Source: Microbacterium dextranolyticum
GTDB taxonomy: Bacteria; Actinomycetota; Actinomycetes; Actinomycetales; Microbacteriaceae
Assembly (NCBI RefSeq): GCF_016907295.1
Contig: NZ_JAFBBR010000001.1
Span: 2,604,001-2,668,000 of the forward strand
DNA length: 64,000 bases
Direction of reading: 5' to 3'
Shown here: positions 45,266-53,766 of the stretch, in pieces
Numbering within the stretch: position 1 is the stretch's first letter
Layout: the number at the start of each line of letters is the position of its first letter
The notes under the pieces: model-generated
Databases searched by the model: none
Seen by the model: only the letters and a program-made list of their open reading frames with translations
Told to the model about the DNA's origin: nothing
Translations under genes and position numbers: made by a program

Positions 45266-45925
45266 TCACGACGCCTCCGCCGCGACGTCGTCGACGACGG
45301 TGCGCAGCACCGATTCGCTCTCGACCTGGCCGATGAACCGCGCCGCGACGCGACCCTGGCGGTCGAGGACCAGCGTGATCGGCACCGACTGCAGCGGCGT
45401 CCACGAGGCGAAGGCCAGACGCAGGTCGGCGTCCTCCTTGGCGAGCAGAGAGGGGTAGGTGATCCCGTACGACTGCTCGAAGGCGGTCGCCTGCTCGGGC
45501 CCGTCGTAGATGTTGACCCCGAGGAACGTCGCACCGTTGGCCGCGACGGCCTGCGCCGTGCTCTCCAGCACCGGCGCCTCGGCACGGCACGGGCCGCAGC
45601 CCGCGTACCAGAAGTTCAAGACCAGCACCCGGTCGGCGTAGTCGGCGTTGGTGACGGTCGACCCGTCCACCGCCTTGCCGGTGAAGGCGACGGCGGCCCC
45701 GCGCTGGTCGGCGGGGATCTCCTGCACGCGGCCGTCACCGGAGATGAAGCCCTTGTTGCTGCCCTGCCGGTACGAGTCGATGAGGCCGTCGTTGGCGCTC
45801 GTGCAAGCGGCGAGCCCGAGCGACAGCGCGAGGGCCGCGACGGATGCCACGGCGGCGCGCGCACCACGTGACGCGCCGCGGCGGCCCAGCCGGCCCCAGG
45901 TCGTGCGGACGGGTCGGTCGGTCAT
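45266..45925 (-). CDS. resA: Thioredoxin-like lipoprotein ResA/TlpA
   Basis: 219 residues. A lipoprotein signal ends in LAAC with the lipid Cys at 41. The thioredoxin fold follows, with active-site C110-G-P-C113 in FWYAGCGPCRAEAP and the cis-Pro region VPITLVLD. It should sit on the outer face of the membrane and reduce apocytochrome c, fed by CcdA. The start at 45925 overlaps the stop of the histidine phosphatase gene (ATGA), so the phosphatase is part of this operon. Confidence 0.92.
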   Translation of the reverse strand: MTDRPVRTTWGRLGRRGASRGARAAVASVAALALSLGLAACTSANDGLIDSYRQGSNKGFISGDGRVQEIPADQRGAAVAFTGKAVDGSTVTNADYADRVLVLNFWYAGCGPCRAEAPVLESTAQAVAANGATFLGVNIYDGPEQATAFEQSYGITYPSLLAKEDADLRLAFASWTPLQSVPITLVLDRQGRVAARFIGQVESESVLRTVVDDVAAEAS

Positions 45926-46551
45926 ACGGCTCCCACATCGATGCTCGTGCCGGTCGCGGCCGGTTCGACGTACGCGACTTCGCGCCAGGCGCCGTCGCGG
46001 CGCTCGAAACTCGTGATGCTCGACAGCGCACAGCGTCGACGGCGCGGGTCATGACGCAGCTTCTCGCCTGCGACGGCGAGGTGCGTGATCCAGATCGGCA
46101 GCTGGTGCGAGACGACGACGACGTCACCGCCGTCAACGGCTGCCCAGGCATCCCGCATTGCGGCATCCATCCGCTCCACGACCTCGAGATAGGGCTCGCC
46201 CCAGCTCGGGATCTCAGGATCGGTCAGGTAGCGCCAATTGGCGGGGTTCAGCACGGCCCGCTTCATCCGCTTGCCCTCGAAGACGTTCGTGGGCTCGATG
46301 ACACGGTCATCGATGACGGCGTCGAGGCCGAACGTCGAGGCGAGCGGCTCGGCCGACTCTCGCGTGCGCTGCAGCGGCGACGCGTAGAGGGCGGCGACTC
46401 GGCGACCCGAGGCCGACAGATGCGCGGCGGCAGCGGCGGCCATCTGGCGTCCGTCCGCGCTCAGCCGGAAGTTCGGCAACCGCCCGTACAGCACCCGGTC
46501 GGGGTTGTGGACCTCGCCATGGCGCACGAGGTGGAGACGGTCGGCGGGCAC
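45922..46551 (-). CDS. Histidine phosphatase family protein
   Basis: 209 residues from GTG 46551. HLVRHGEVHNPD near the N-terminus carries the catalytic RHG, and VVVVSHQLPIWI carries the second catalytic His. The family covers phosphoglycerate mutases and small-molecule phosphatases; SixA- or CobC-type roles cannot be chosen here. It leads the cytochrome c maturation operon, with its stop overlapping the resA start. TAGACT ends six bases before the GTG, so this is the likely operon promoter. Confidence 0.9.
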   Translation of the reverse strand: MPADRLHLVRHGEVHNPDRVLYGRLPNFRLSADGRQMAAAAAAHLSASGRRVAALYASPLQRTRESAEPLASTFGLDAVIDDRVIEPTNVFEGKRMKRAVLNPANWRYLTDPEIPSWGEPYLEVVERMDAAMRDAWAAVDGGDVVVVSHQLPIWITHLAVAGEKLRHDPRRRRCALSSITSFERRDGAWREVAYVEPAATGTSIDVGAV

Positions 46552-46631
46552 CGCTCAAGTCTACGGGCGCCGGGTCTGTGGGCGGGCTGGGAGAGCCGTC
46601 CGTCGGGACGGAGAACCAGCAACCGCCGCGA

Positions 46632-47285
46632 TCAGGCGGCGTCGGAGTCGGCGGGCCGCCCGCGCAGCTGACGCACGCGCGCAACGGTGAACCAGATGAG
46701 CGCTCCGGCCACGGCGACGATCACGGCGTACTGCACGATGCCGGCGTGCTCCTCGACGATGTGCCACTGCTCGCCGAGCAGGTAGCCCGACAGCACGAAC
46801 ACGGCGTTCCAGAGGAACGACCCGGCGAGTGTCAGCAGACCGAACCTGACGAGCGGCATGCGCGTCACCCCCGCGGGGATCGAGATGAGGCTGCGGAAGA
46901 TGGGGAGCATCCGGCCGAAGAAGACGGCCTTGCCGCCGTGCCGGTGGAACCAGGCGACCGTGCGGTCGACATCCTGCACGTCGAGCAGCGGCATGCGCCG
47001 CACGACCGCGCGCAGGCGCGGCAGTCCCAGCCAGGCGCCGATCCCGTACAGCGCGAAGGCGCCGACGACCGACCCCGCGGTGGTCCAGAACAGGGCTTCG
47101 GCGAGAGAGAACGAACCGCGCGCGGCGGCGAGTCCGGCCATCGGCAGGATCGCTTCGCTCGGGAGGGGCGGGAAGAGGTTCTCGAGCGCGATCGCGAGAC
47201 CCGCGCCGGGTGCACCGATCAGGTGCATGAGGCCGACGACGCCGTCGACGAGAGCGGTGAGCCAGGAGCCGTCCGGAGTCGTCAT
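46632..47285 (-). CDS. DedA-family membrane protein
   Basis: 217 residues from ATG 47285. ENLFPPLPSEAILPMAGLAA and FFGRMLPIFRSLISIPAGV are the two hallmark motifs of DedA/SNARE-associated proteins. About five helices are predicted. Known members transport or flip lipid carriers such as undecaprenyl phosphate and affect envelope stability. TAGCGT ends seven bases before the start. It is divergent from the NmrA-type gene; the gap holds a long perfect palindrome. Confidence 0.92.
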   Translation of the reverse strand: MTTPDGSWLTALVDGVVGLMHLIGAPGAGLAIALENLFPPLPSEAILPMAGLAAARGSFSLAEALFWTTAGSVVGAFALYGIGAWLGLPRLRAVVRRMPLLDVQDVDRTVAWFHRHGGKAVFFGRMLPIFRSLISIPAGVTRMPLVRFGLLTLAGSFLWNAVFVLSGYLLGEQWHIVEEHAGIVQYAVIVAVAGALIWFTVARVRQLRGRPADSDAA

Positions 47286-47347
47286 GGCCCCGACGCTACG
47301 GGGGCCGGGTGACGAGAACCTGAGCGGATGCCGGGCGGGTCCATCCC

Positions 47348-47383
47348 GGGCACTTTCCGGTGCCCGGGCACCGGAAAGTGCCC
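47348..47383. promoter_or_regulatory. 36-bp perfect palindrome between dedA and NmrA-type gene
   Basis: The left arm GGGCACTTTCCGGTGCCC (47348-47365) is followed directly by its exact reverse complement (47366-47383). Each arm is itself of the form GGGCAC-N6-GTGCCC, so two candidate operators abut. A further inverted repeat GTGGTCTGACCAC lies at 47390-47402, before a TAGCGT box. The site is 63 bases from the DedA start and 93 from the NmrA-type start. Confidence 0.85.
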
Positions 47384-47475
47384 TCTCGTGTGGTCTGACC
47401 ACCGCGTCTAGCGTGAAAACAGATGCCACGACGGCATCCCGGTCGGCACACCGACCGCCCTTCACGGAGAGAACC

Positions 47476-48414
47476 ATGTACGTCATCACCGGCGCCGACG
47501 GCCAACTGTCGGGCAAGATCATCGAGAACGTCCTGCGCGAGGTCGACGGGGATCAGGTCGTCGTGACCTCTCCGGTGCCCGAGCGCATCGCCCCGGACCG
47601 CGTGGAGCGCTGGAGTGCCGCCGGCGTGACCATCCGCAAGGCCGACTATGCCGAGCCCGACGAACTCGCCCGCGCCTTCGACGGCGCCGATATCGGGTTC
47701 ATCATCTCCGGCATGATCGTCGGCGAGGTGCGCCAGCAGCAGCACCGGAACGCGATCGACGCGTTCGCGAAGGTCGGCGTCGACCGGATCGTCTACTCGT
47801 CCTTCCTCGGCGCGGACGCCGAGGAGACCACCCAGGTGGTCACGGTCGACCATCACGCGACGGAGGAGTACATCCGAGCCTCGGGTCTGACCTGGAACGT
47901 CTTCCGAGACAACCTCTACCTCGAGAACTATCTGTACGCGTTCGGCCAGATCGCCCTCGACGAGGGCCGGTGGCGCACATGCGCGGGCGACACGCAGGCG
48001 ACCCTCGTCGCCAAGGACGACTGCGCCGCGGTCGCCGCAGCGCTCATCCTCGGGCGCGGCGAGCGCAACCGCGGCTACGACGTGACGGGCCGCGAGCTCG
48101 TCAGCGTCCGCGAGATCTGCGCGCTGGTCTCGGAGCGCTCCGGCGTCCCGATCGTCTACGACTCGATGCCCGAAGACGACCTGTACTCCTATTACGACTC
48201 GCTGCACATCCCGCGCAAGGCGACGGGCGACTTCTCGCGCTCGCCCTACCCGTGGTGCAGCGAGGACATCGTCACGAACGAGGCCGCCATCCGCGACGGC
48301 GTCATGTCGCGGTTCTCCGGCGACGTCGAAGCCCTCACGGGGCGCGCACCGAAGACGATCGACGACCTCAGCGACGCCGCCGCGGCGCAGTGGCGTCTGC
48401 CCACCGCCCGCTGA
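47476..48414 (+). CDS. NmrA-like NAD(P)H-binding reductase
   Basis: 312 residues, with GGAGA before the ATG. YVITGADGQLSGKIIENVL is the dinucleotide-binding loop of atypical SDRs. The chain follows the NmrA/QorB group: no Tyr-x3-Lys catalytic pair at the usual place, and VYSSFLGAD in its stead. QorB-type members reduce quinones with NADPH (known in Escherichia coli ytfG). The convergent gene codes for an HxlR regulator, the same partnership as ytfG/ytfH, so redox-responsive control is likely (inference). Confidence 0.87.
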   Translation: MYVITGADGQLSGKIIENVLREVDGDQVVVTSPVPERIAPDRVERWSAAGVTIRKADYAEPDELARAFDGADIGFIISGMIVGEVRQQQHRNAIDAFAKVGVDRIVYSSFLGADAEETTQVVTVDHHATEEYIRASGLTWNVFRDNLYLENYLYAFGQIALDEGRWRTCAGDTQATLVAKDDCAAVAAALILGRGERNRGYDVTGRELVSVREICALVSERSGVPIVYDSMPEDDLYSYYDSLHIPRKATGDFSRSPYPWCSEDIVTNEAAIRDGVMSRFSGDVEALTGRAPKTIDDLSDAAAAQWRLPTAR

Positions 48415-48438
48415 CCCGGCTCGACGCCGCCGCGCCTC

Positions 48439-48831
48439 TCACCCGTCGAGATGCACGGCGGCGTCATAGCGCTCCCGCGCACGCTCGACGATCGCCATGT
48501 TGTCCCTCGACCACGCGCACAGCACGTCGATCGGCTCGAGAGCACCCCGCCCCAGAGCGGTGAGCGCGTACTCGACGTGCGTCACACGGCCCGGATGCAC
48601 CGTGCGCGAGATCATCCCGTCGCGCTCGATCGAGCGCAGCGTCTGCGTGAGCATCTTCCGCGAGACCCCGGGCAGCTGCCGTTCGGGCTGACCGAAGTGA
48701 AGCGGACCCTGACGCTGCAACACCCGCATGACCGCGAGGGTCCAGCGGTCGGAGATGCGCGCGAGGACGTCGCGCGCGGGGATCTCATCGACTTCGCTCT
48801 CGCGGGACGGCGGCGCGTCGGGTACAGGCAT
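48439..48831 (-). CDS. HxlR-family transcriptional regulator
   Basis: 130 residues from ATG 48831. It is a winged-helix protein with ARISDRWTLAVMRVLQRQGPLHFGQ, then QLPGVSRKMLTQTLRSIERDGMISR, both diagnostic of HxlR. The family usually senses thiol-reactive compounds; no Cys suited to sensing lies in the helix-turn-helix region, and the only Cys is in VLCAWSRDN near the C-terminus. It is convergent with the NmrA-type gene (24 bases apart) and divergent from aspS. The 36-bp palindrome upstream of the NmrA-type gene is a candidate target (inference). Confidence 0.9.
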   Translation of the reverse strand: MPVPDAPPSRESEVDEIPARDVLARISDRWTLAVMRVLQRQGPLHFGQPERQLPGVSRKMLTQTLRSIERDGMISRTVHPGRVTHVEYALTALGRGALEPIDVLCAWSRDNMAIVERARERYDAAVHLDG

Positions 48832-48927
48832 CCCCCCATCGTCCGCTCCCGACCCACCCCCTCGCAACCGCCCGCGCGCGGTCCTGAACGCCGGGCGCGA
48901 CGGCGGGCCTGCGTAGACTGGACCCTC

Positions 48928-50268
48928 GTGAGTGAACGCACCCTCGTCAGCCAGCTGCAGTCCCGCGAAGACGGCACCGTCCAGGTGTCCGGATGGGTCG
49001 AGACCGTCCGCGACCAGAAGAAGGTGCAGTTCGTCATCCTGCGCGACGAGACCGGCGCCGTGCAGCTGGTCAACCCGGCGACGCGCCCCGACCCCGACGG
49101 TGCCGAGCAGGATGCCGCGGCCCTCGCTCTCACGGCCCTCATCTCCGAGCTCTCGACCGGCACCTTCCTGACCGTCGCGGGCGAGCTCAAGCACGACGAG
49201 CGCGTGAAGCTCGGCGGCGTCGAGATCAAGATCGGCACACTGGAGATCGCCGCGGCGGCCCTCCCCGAAACCCCGATCGCCGCCGACAGCGGCCTCGACA
49301 AGCGCATGGACTGGCGCTTCATCGACCTGCGTCAGCGCCGCAACAACCTCGTCTTCCGCATTCAGACGACCCTCGAGCACGCGATGCGCACGTACTGGGT
49401 CGAGCGCGACTACGTCGAGATCCACTCCCCCAAGCTCATGTCGACGCCCGCCGAGGGAAACGCCGAGCTGTTCGCCCTCGAGTACTTCGGCGACCAGACC
49501 GCCTACCTCGCGCAGAGCCCCCAGCACTTCAAGCAGATGGCGCAGGCCGCCGGCTTCGGCAAGGTCTTCGAGATCGGCGACGTGTTCCGCGCCGACCCGA
49601 GCTTCACGAGCCGGCACGCGACCGAGTTCACCTCGATCGACGCGGAGCTTTCGTGGATCGACTCCTACGAGGACGTCGCCCGGATGCAGGAGGAGCTCCT
49701 CGCGTTCGCCTTCCAGGCCGTGGCCGACAAGCACGCCGCAGAGATCAAGGAACTGTTCGACATCGATGTCGTCGTACCGACCGTTCCCTTCCCCCGCATT
49801 CCGCTGGCCGAAGCGCGCGAGATCGTGAAGGCGCGCGGCTACGACATCCCGCGCACCGACGGCGACCTCGACCCCGAGGGCGAGCGCCAGATCTCCGCAC
49901 ACGTGCAGGAGACGTACGGCCACCAGTTCGTGTTCATCACCGACTATCACCCCGAGATCCGGCCGTTCTACCACATGCGCGACGCCGAGACCGGGCTCAC
50001 CGCGAGCTACGACCTGCTGTTCCGCGGCACCGAGATCACGACCGGCGCCCAGCGCGAGCACCGCATCGACGTGCTCGAGGCGCAGGCGCTCGAGAAGGGA
50101 CTGTCGCTGGAGGGTCTCGAGCACTACCTCGACTTCTTCCGCTACGGCATTCCCCCGCACGGCGGCTTCGGGATGGGCCTCGCGCGCGTGCTGATGCTGA
50201 TGCTCGGCCAGGACTCGATCCGCGAGGTCACCTTCCTCTTCCGCGGGCCGACGCGCCTCGCGCCCTGA
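48928..50268 (+). CDS. aspS: Aspartyl-tRNA synthetase, archaeal/eukaryotic short type
   Basis: 446 residues from GTG 48928. An OB-fold anticodon domain (1-110) is followed by the class II core. The GAD insertion of the usual bacterial AspRS (about 590 residues) is missing. Motif 2 is FRADPSFTSRHATEFTSIDAE and motif 3 GGFGMGLARVLM, with Ala where Glu is common. Such short AspRS are often non-discriminating and also charge tRNA-Asn, for repair by GatCAB. Whether that is so here cannot be told from this window. TAGACT stands eight bases before the GTG. Confidence 0.9.
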   Translation: MSERTLVSQLQSREDGTVQVSGWVETVRDQKKVQFVILRDETGAVQLVNPATRPDPDGAEQDAAALALTALISELSTGTFLTVAGELKHDERVKLGGVEIKIGTLEIAAAALPETPIAADSGLDKRMDWRFIDLRQRRNNLVFRIQTTLEHAMRTYWVERDYVEIHSPKLMSTPAEGNAELFALEYFGDQTAYLAQSPQHFKQMAQAAGFGKVFEIGDVFRADPSFTSRHATEFTSIDAELSWIDSYEDVARMQEELLAFAFQAVADKHAAEIKELFDIDVVVPTVPFPRIPLAEAREIVKARGYDIPRTDGDLDPEGERQISAHVQETYGHQFVFITDYHPEIRPFYHMRDAETGLTASYDLLFRGTEITTGAQREHRIDVLEAQALEKGLSLEGLEHYLDFFRYGIPPHGGFGMGLARVLMLMLGQDSIREVTFLFRGPTRLAP

Positions 50269-50286
50269 CGCTCGTAGGCTGAGGCC

Positions 50287-51069
50287 ATGACCGGTGACAC
50301 GATCGATGGCCTCGTCAACTTCCGCGACACCGGGGGAACGACCCTCAAGGACGGCGGGCGTACCCGCAGCGGTGTCCTGTACCGCGCCGCGGCACTGAAC
50401 GCCCTCACCGAGACGGGTCTCACACAGCTCGCCGAGAGCCCGATCGGCGTGATCGCCGATTTCCGCACGCCGGTCGAGCAGCAGATGGCGCCCGATCTGC
50501 TCCCGGCCACGCGACCGTTCCACCGCGTGTCGCTGGCGCTTCTGGAGGGAGCCCTGCCGCAGCCCGCGGCAGGCGCCGACGGTGTCGTGGCCCCCGAGGC
50601 GTTCGCACGCGTGCTCGACGACCTGCCCTCGCTCGGCGAGCTCTACACGACGATGCTCACCCACGGCGCAGCCACGTTCGCCGATCTCGCACGCCTCGTC
50701 GCCGCGTCGACCGATGACGAGCCGAGCGCCGTCATCGTGCACTGCACCGCGGGCAAGGACCGCACCGGTGTCGCCGTCGCGCTGATGCTGGATGCCGCGG
50801 GCGCCGACCGCGAGGAGATCGTCGCGGACTACGCGCAGTCGCAGGAGAACCTCGCCGGCGCATGGGCGGAGGGGATGCTGCAGCTGGTGGCATCCTTCGG
50901 CGTGCCCCTCACCCCGGAGCTGCGCACGCTCGTCACGGGAACGCCCCCCGCGGCGATCCGCACAGCGTTCGCCTGGATCGACGAGAACGGCGGTGCAGCC
51001 GAGTACCTGACGTCGGGCGGCCTGACCGCCGACGAGCTCGCGGCTCTGCGCGCACGGCTGCGCGGCTGA
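50287..51069 (+). CDS. Tyrosine/dual-specificity phosphatase, Y_phosphatase3 type
   Basis: 260 residues. The P-loop HCTAGKDRTGVAVAL contains the Cys-x5-Arg active site, and NFRDTGGTTLKDGGRTRSGVLYR at the N-terminus is the other family hallmark. Related actinobacterial and mycobacterial enzymes (PtpB group) act on phosphotyrosine or phosphoinositides. There is no signal peptide. TAGGCT ends six bases before the ATG, giving the same box-plus-GAGG pattern seen at other leaderless candidates. It follows aspS by 18 bases. Confidence 0.9.
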   Translation: MTGDTIDGLVNFRDTGGTTLKDGGRTRSGVLYRAAALNALTETGLTQLAESPIGVIADFRTPVEQQMAPDLLPATRPFHRVSLALLEGALPQPAAGADGVVAPEAFARVLDDLPSLGELYTTMLTHGAATFADLARLVAASTDDEPSAVIVHCTAGKDRTGVAVALMLDAAGADREEIVADYAQSQENLAGAWAEGMLQLVASFGVPLTPELRTLVTGTPPAAIRTAFAWIDENGGAAEYLTSGGLTADELAALRARLRG

Positions 51070-51107
51070 GACTCGAGCGCGCCGCCCACTCCCCCGAGAA
51101 CACCCTG

Positions 51108-51135
51108 TTGCAGGAGAGCGGCGCACGTCTAGGAT
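51108..51135 (+). promoter_or_regulatory. Predicted promoter of the DUF2853 gene
   Basis: TTGCAG (51108-51113) and TAGGAT (51130-51135) are 16 bases apart. The start codon lies 50 bases further on, with its own AAGGAG, so this gene has a normal leader unlike many neighbours. Confidence 0.5.
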
Positions 51136-51185
51136 CACGAGCGAGCGCGGCATCCTGAGCCACGCCGAATCCGAAGGAGTGCTCC

Positions 51186-51503
51186 ATGACCGACTGGGCC
51201 GCTGACGTCAAGATCTACCGTCCCGACGCCGACGACGCCGCCATCGAGGGTCTGCTCAAGACCTACCGGCTCGTCATGACGAACCGGGATTCGGCGTACG
51301 TCGCCTTCTCCGACCCCACCGAGCTCGCGACGGTGAAGACCAGCTTCCTCCAGAAGAAGCTCGGCCTCACGGACTCGAACGAGGTCCTCGACGCCGCACT
51401 GGCCGAGGTCGGCGAGACGCTCAAGGCCGACCGGACGAAGAGCCGCATCACGGTGTATTACCTGCTCGCGGAGAAGTTCGGCAAGCTCGACCTCTTCCAC
51501 TGA
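51186..51503 (+). CDS. DUF2853 family protein
   Basis: 105 residues, with AAGGAG before the ATG. The sequence DWAADVKIYRPDADDAAIEGLL at the start and LTDSNEVLDAALAEVGETLKADRTKSRITVYYLLAEKFGKL at the end fit the DUF2853 family. It is helical, acidic and soluble, and no function is known. It is followed by a strong hairpin, so it forms a single-gene unit. Confidence 0.85.
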   Translation: MTDWAADVKIYRPDADDAAIEGLLKTYRLVMTNRDSAYVAFSDPTELATVKTSFLQKKLGLTDSNEVLDAALAEVGETLKADRTKSRITVYYLLAEKFGKLDLFH

Positions 51504-51514
51504 CCGTTGCGCGG

Positions 51515-51546
51515 AGGCGGCCCCCGCCCTGCACCGGGGGCCGCCT
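51515..51546 (+). terminator. Hairpin terminator after DUF2853 gene
   Basis: A 12-bp stem AGGCGGCCCCCG (51515-51526) pairs with 51535-51546 across an 8-base loop. The stop codon lies 12 bases before it. A T-run is lacking, as often in actinobacteria. Confidence 0.7.
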
Positions 51547-51721
51547 TCGACGAACAGCGAGACCCCGACAGCTGCGGCGCCGCCGATACCGTGACGGCAA
51601 CGTGGATGTCGGTGATCGTTCATCCGGGCACCGTCCACACGTCACACGGTCTGCGTACGGTCCTCTCATCCCCTCCTTCGGCGTGCTGACGCAGGCGGGA
51701 GGATGACCCGAGAGGACCAGC

Positions 51722-52849
51722 ATGACCCGCATGTTCCCGCGTCGCGCCGCCGCCGCGACCATCCTGGCGACCGTCGCCGCGCTCGCCCTGGCCGCGTGCA
51801 GCGGCACCGCAGAGGCCGGCCAGAGCGGCGCCTCCGCCGCGACCGCGACCAGCCTCAGCGACATCGGCACCTTCGCCGATCTGGAGGCCGCCGCGAAGGC
51901 GGACGGCCAGCTGAACGTCATCGCGCTGCCGCGCGACTGGGCGAACTACGGCGAGATCATCGACCTGTTCACTCAGCGCTACCCCGAGATCACCGTCAAC
52001 GAGCAGTCGCCCGACGTCTCCAGCGCCGAAGAGATCCAGGCAGCCAAGACGAACGACGGGCTCGACACCGCACCGGACGTCTTCGACCTCGGCCTCGCCG
52101 TCGCGCTGAAGAACACCGATGTCTTCGCGCCGTACAAGGTGCAGACGTGGGCCGACATCCCCGACGCCCTCAAGGAGCCCACCGGCCTGTTCGTCGGCGA
52201 CTACGGCGGGTACATGTCGATCGGCTACGACTCGTCGAAGTTCCCCGCCCCCGCCAAGCTCGACGACCTGCTGACCTCGACCTACAAGGGTGCGGTCGCC
52301 ATCAACGGCGACCCCACGCAGGCGGGCGCGGCGTTCGCCGCCGTCGGCATGGCGAACGTCCAGTCGGGCGGCACGCTCGACGATTTCCAGCCCGGCATCG
52401 ACTTCTTCAGCAAGCTGCAGAAGGCCGGCAACCTCCTCAAGGTCGACGTCACCACGGCCACCGTCGCCAGCGGCGAGACGCCGGTCGTGTTCGACTGGGA
52501 CTACCTGAACGCGGCCCACCAGAAGGACAACCCGAACTGGAAGGTCGTCGTCTTCAACGGCACCGGCTACGCCGGCTACTACAACCAGGCGGTCAACAAG
52601 AAGGCCCCGCACCCGGCCGCCGCACGTCTGTGGCAGGAGTTCCTGTACAGCGACGCGGTGCAGAACCTCTGGCTGAAGGGCGGCGCCCGCCCGGTGCGCA
52701 TGGAGGCCATGACGACGGCCGGCACGATCGACAGCACGCTCGCCGCCAAGCTCCCCGCCGCTCCGGCCGACACGGTCGTCCCCACCGAGAAGCAGTCCAC
52801 CGCCGCCGGCACGCTCCTCGGCGAGAAGTGGGCGACGGCGGTCCAGTGA
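51722..52849 (+). CDS. ABC transporter substrate-binding lipoprotein
   Basis: 375 residues, with GAGAGG six bases before the ATG. The lipobox LALAAC puts the lipid Cys at 26. The mature domain (LNVIALPRDWANYGEIIDLF, FDLGLAVALKN, VVFDWDYLNAAHQ) is like the group that binds spermidine/putrescine, thiamine, iron or 2-aminoethylphosphonate. The ligand is not set by sequence. It leads a tight four-gene operon with two permeases and an ATPase. The 218 bases upstream hold the DUF2853 terminator and no clear promoter. Confidence 0.9.
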   Translation: MTRMFPRRAAAATILATVAALALAACSGTAEAGQSGASAATATSLSDIGTFADLEAAAKADGQLNVIALPRDWANYGEIIDLFTQRYPEITVNEQSPDVSSAEEIQAAKTNDGLDTAPDVFDLGLAVALKNTDVFAPYKVQTWADIPDALKEPTGLFVGDYGGYMSIGYDSSKFPAPAKLDDLLTSTYKGAVAINGDPTQAGAAFAAVGMANVQSGGTLDDFQPGIDFFSKLQKAGNLLKVDVTTATVASGETPVVFDWDYLNAAHQKDNPNWKVVVFNGTGYAGYYNQAVNKKAPHPAAARLWQEFLYSDAVQNLWLKGGARPVRMEAMTTAGTIDSTLAAKLPAAPADTVVPTEKQSTAAGTLLGEKWATAVQ

Positions 52850-53766
52850 CCGTTCTCGCCCCCGCGGGGGTGGATGCTCCGGCATCCACCCCCGCTCCCC
52901 GTCCGTCGCCCGTGCGGCGGCGTCTCTCGTTCGCCTGGCTCGGGCTCGCGCCGTTCGCGGCCTACGTGCTGCTCTTCCTCGCTCTGCCGACCGTGCTGGC
53001 CATCGGCTCGGGGTTCTTCACCGGCGCCGGCACATTCACGTGGGGCAACCTCACGGCACTCGGCGACCCGCTCGTGCTCACGACGTTCGCGAACTCCGCC
53101 GGCCTCTCGCTTTTCACGGCGGTCGTCGGCGCCATCGTCGGGGCGCTCGTCTGCTACGCACTGCTGGGCCTTCCGCCCGACGGCGCGATCCGATCAGCGA
53201 TCGATGCGGCCTCGGGAGTGCTCGCCCAGTTCGGCGGCGTCATGCTCGCCTTCGCCTTCATCGCGACCATCGGCATCCAGGGCGTCATCACCCTGATGCT
53301 GAAGGACACCTTCGGCATCGACATCTTTCCGAACGGCACGTGGCTCTACGATCTGCCCGGGCTCGTCCTGCCGTACATCTACTTCCAGATCCCGCTCATG
53401 GTCATCACGTTCCTGCCCGCGCTGTCGGCACTCAAACCCCAGTGGGCCGAGGCCAACCTCACCCTCGGCGGTTCTTCTCGCAGCTTCTGGCTGCGGATCG
53501 GCTTTCCCGTGCTCGCGCCGTCCTTCCTCGCCAGCCTGCTGCTGCTGTTCGCCAACGCGTTCTCCTCGTACGCGACCGCCGCCGCCCTCGCCAGCCAAGG
53601 GTCGCAGATCGTCCCCCTGCAGATCCGCACGGCGCTCACGAGCGAGACCGTGCTCGGACGCGAGAACCTCGCCGGCGCACTCGCCCTCGGGATGATCGTG
53701 GTCATCGGAATCGTCATGATCGCCTACTCGGCCGTCCAGCGCCGCGCAGCGAGGTGGCAGGCGTGA
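52846..53766 (+). CDS. ABC transporter permease, first of pair
   Basis: 306 residues from GTG 52846, which overlaps the stop of the binding-protein gene (GTGA). Six membrane helices follow a Pro/Ala-rich head. The ATPase-docking loop is at ANLTLGGSSRSFWLRIGFPV in the C-terminal half. It belongs to the PotB/PhnU/CysU-like class. Its stop overlaps the second permease by four bases. Confidence 0.9.
   Translation: MTVLAPAGVDAPASTPAPRPSPVRRRLSFAWLGLAPFAAYVLLFLALPTVLAIGSGFFTGAGTFTWGNLTALGDPLVLTTFANSAGLSLFTAVVGAIVGALVCYALLGLPPDGAIRSAIDAASGVLAQFGGVMLAFAFIATIGIQGVITLMLKDTFGIDIFPNGTWLYDLPGLVLPYIYFQIPLMVITFLPALSALKPQWAEANLTLGGSSRSFWLRIGFPVLAPSFLASLLLLFANAFSSYATAAALASQGSQIVPLQIRTALTSETVLGRENLAGALALGMIVVIGIVMIAYSAVQRRAARWQA

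Noticed and set aside
48439..51153. 904-residue minus-strand open frame over aspS and the phosphatase
   Set aside because: Only its last 130 codons (the HxlR gene from 48831) look like a protein; the rest is antisense to well-supported genes, as expected at high GC.
51600..51650. Pho box upstream of the second ABC operon (GTTCATC and CACAC words)
   Set aside because: Direct repeats are too poor and their spacing is not 11 bases; no support for phosphate control.
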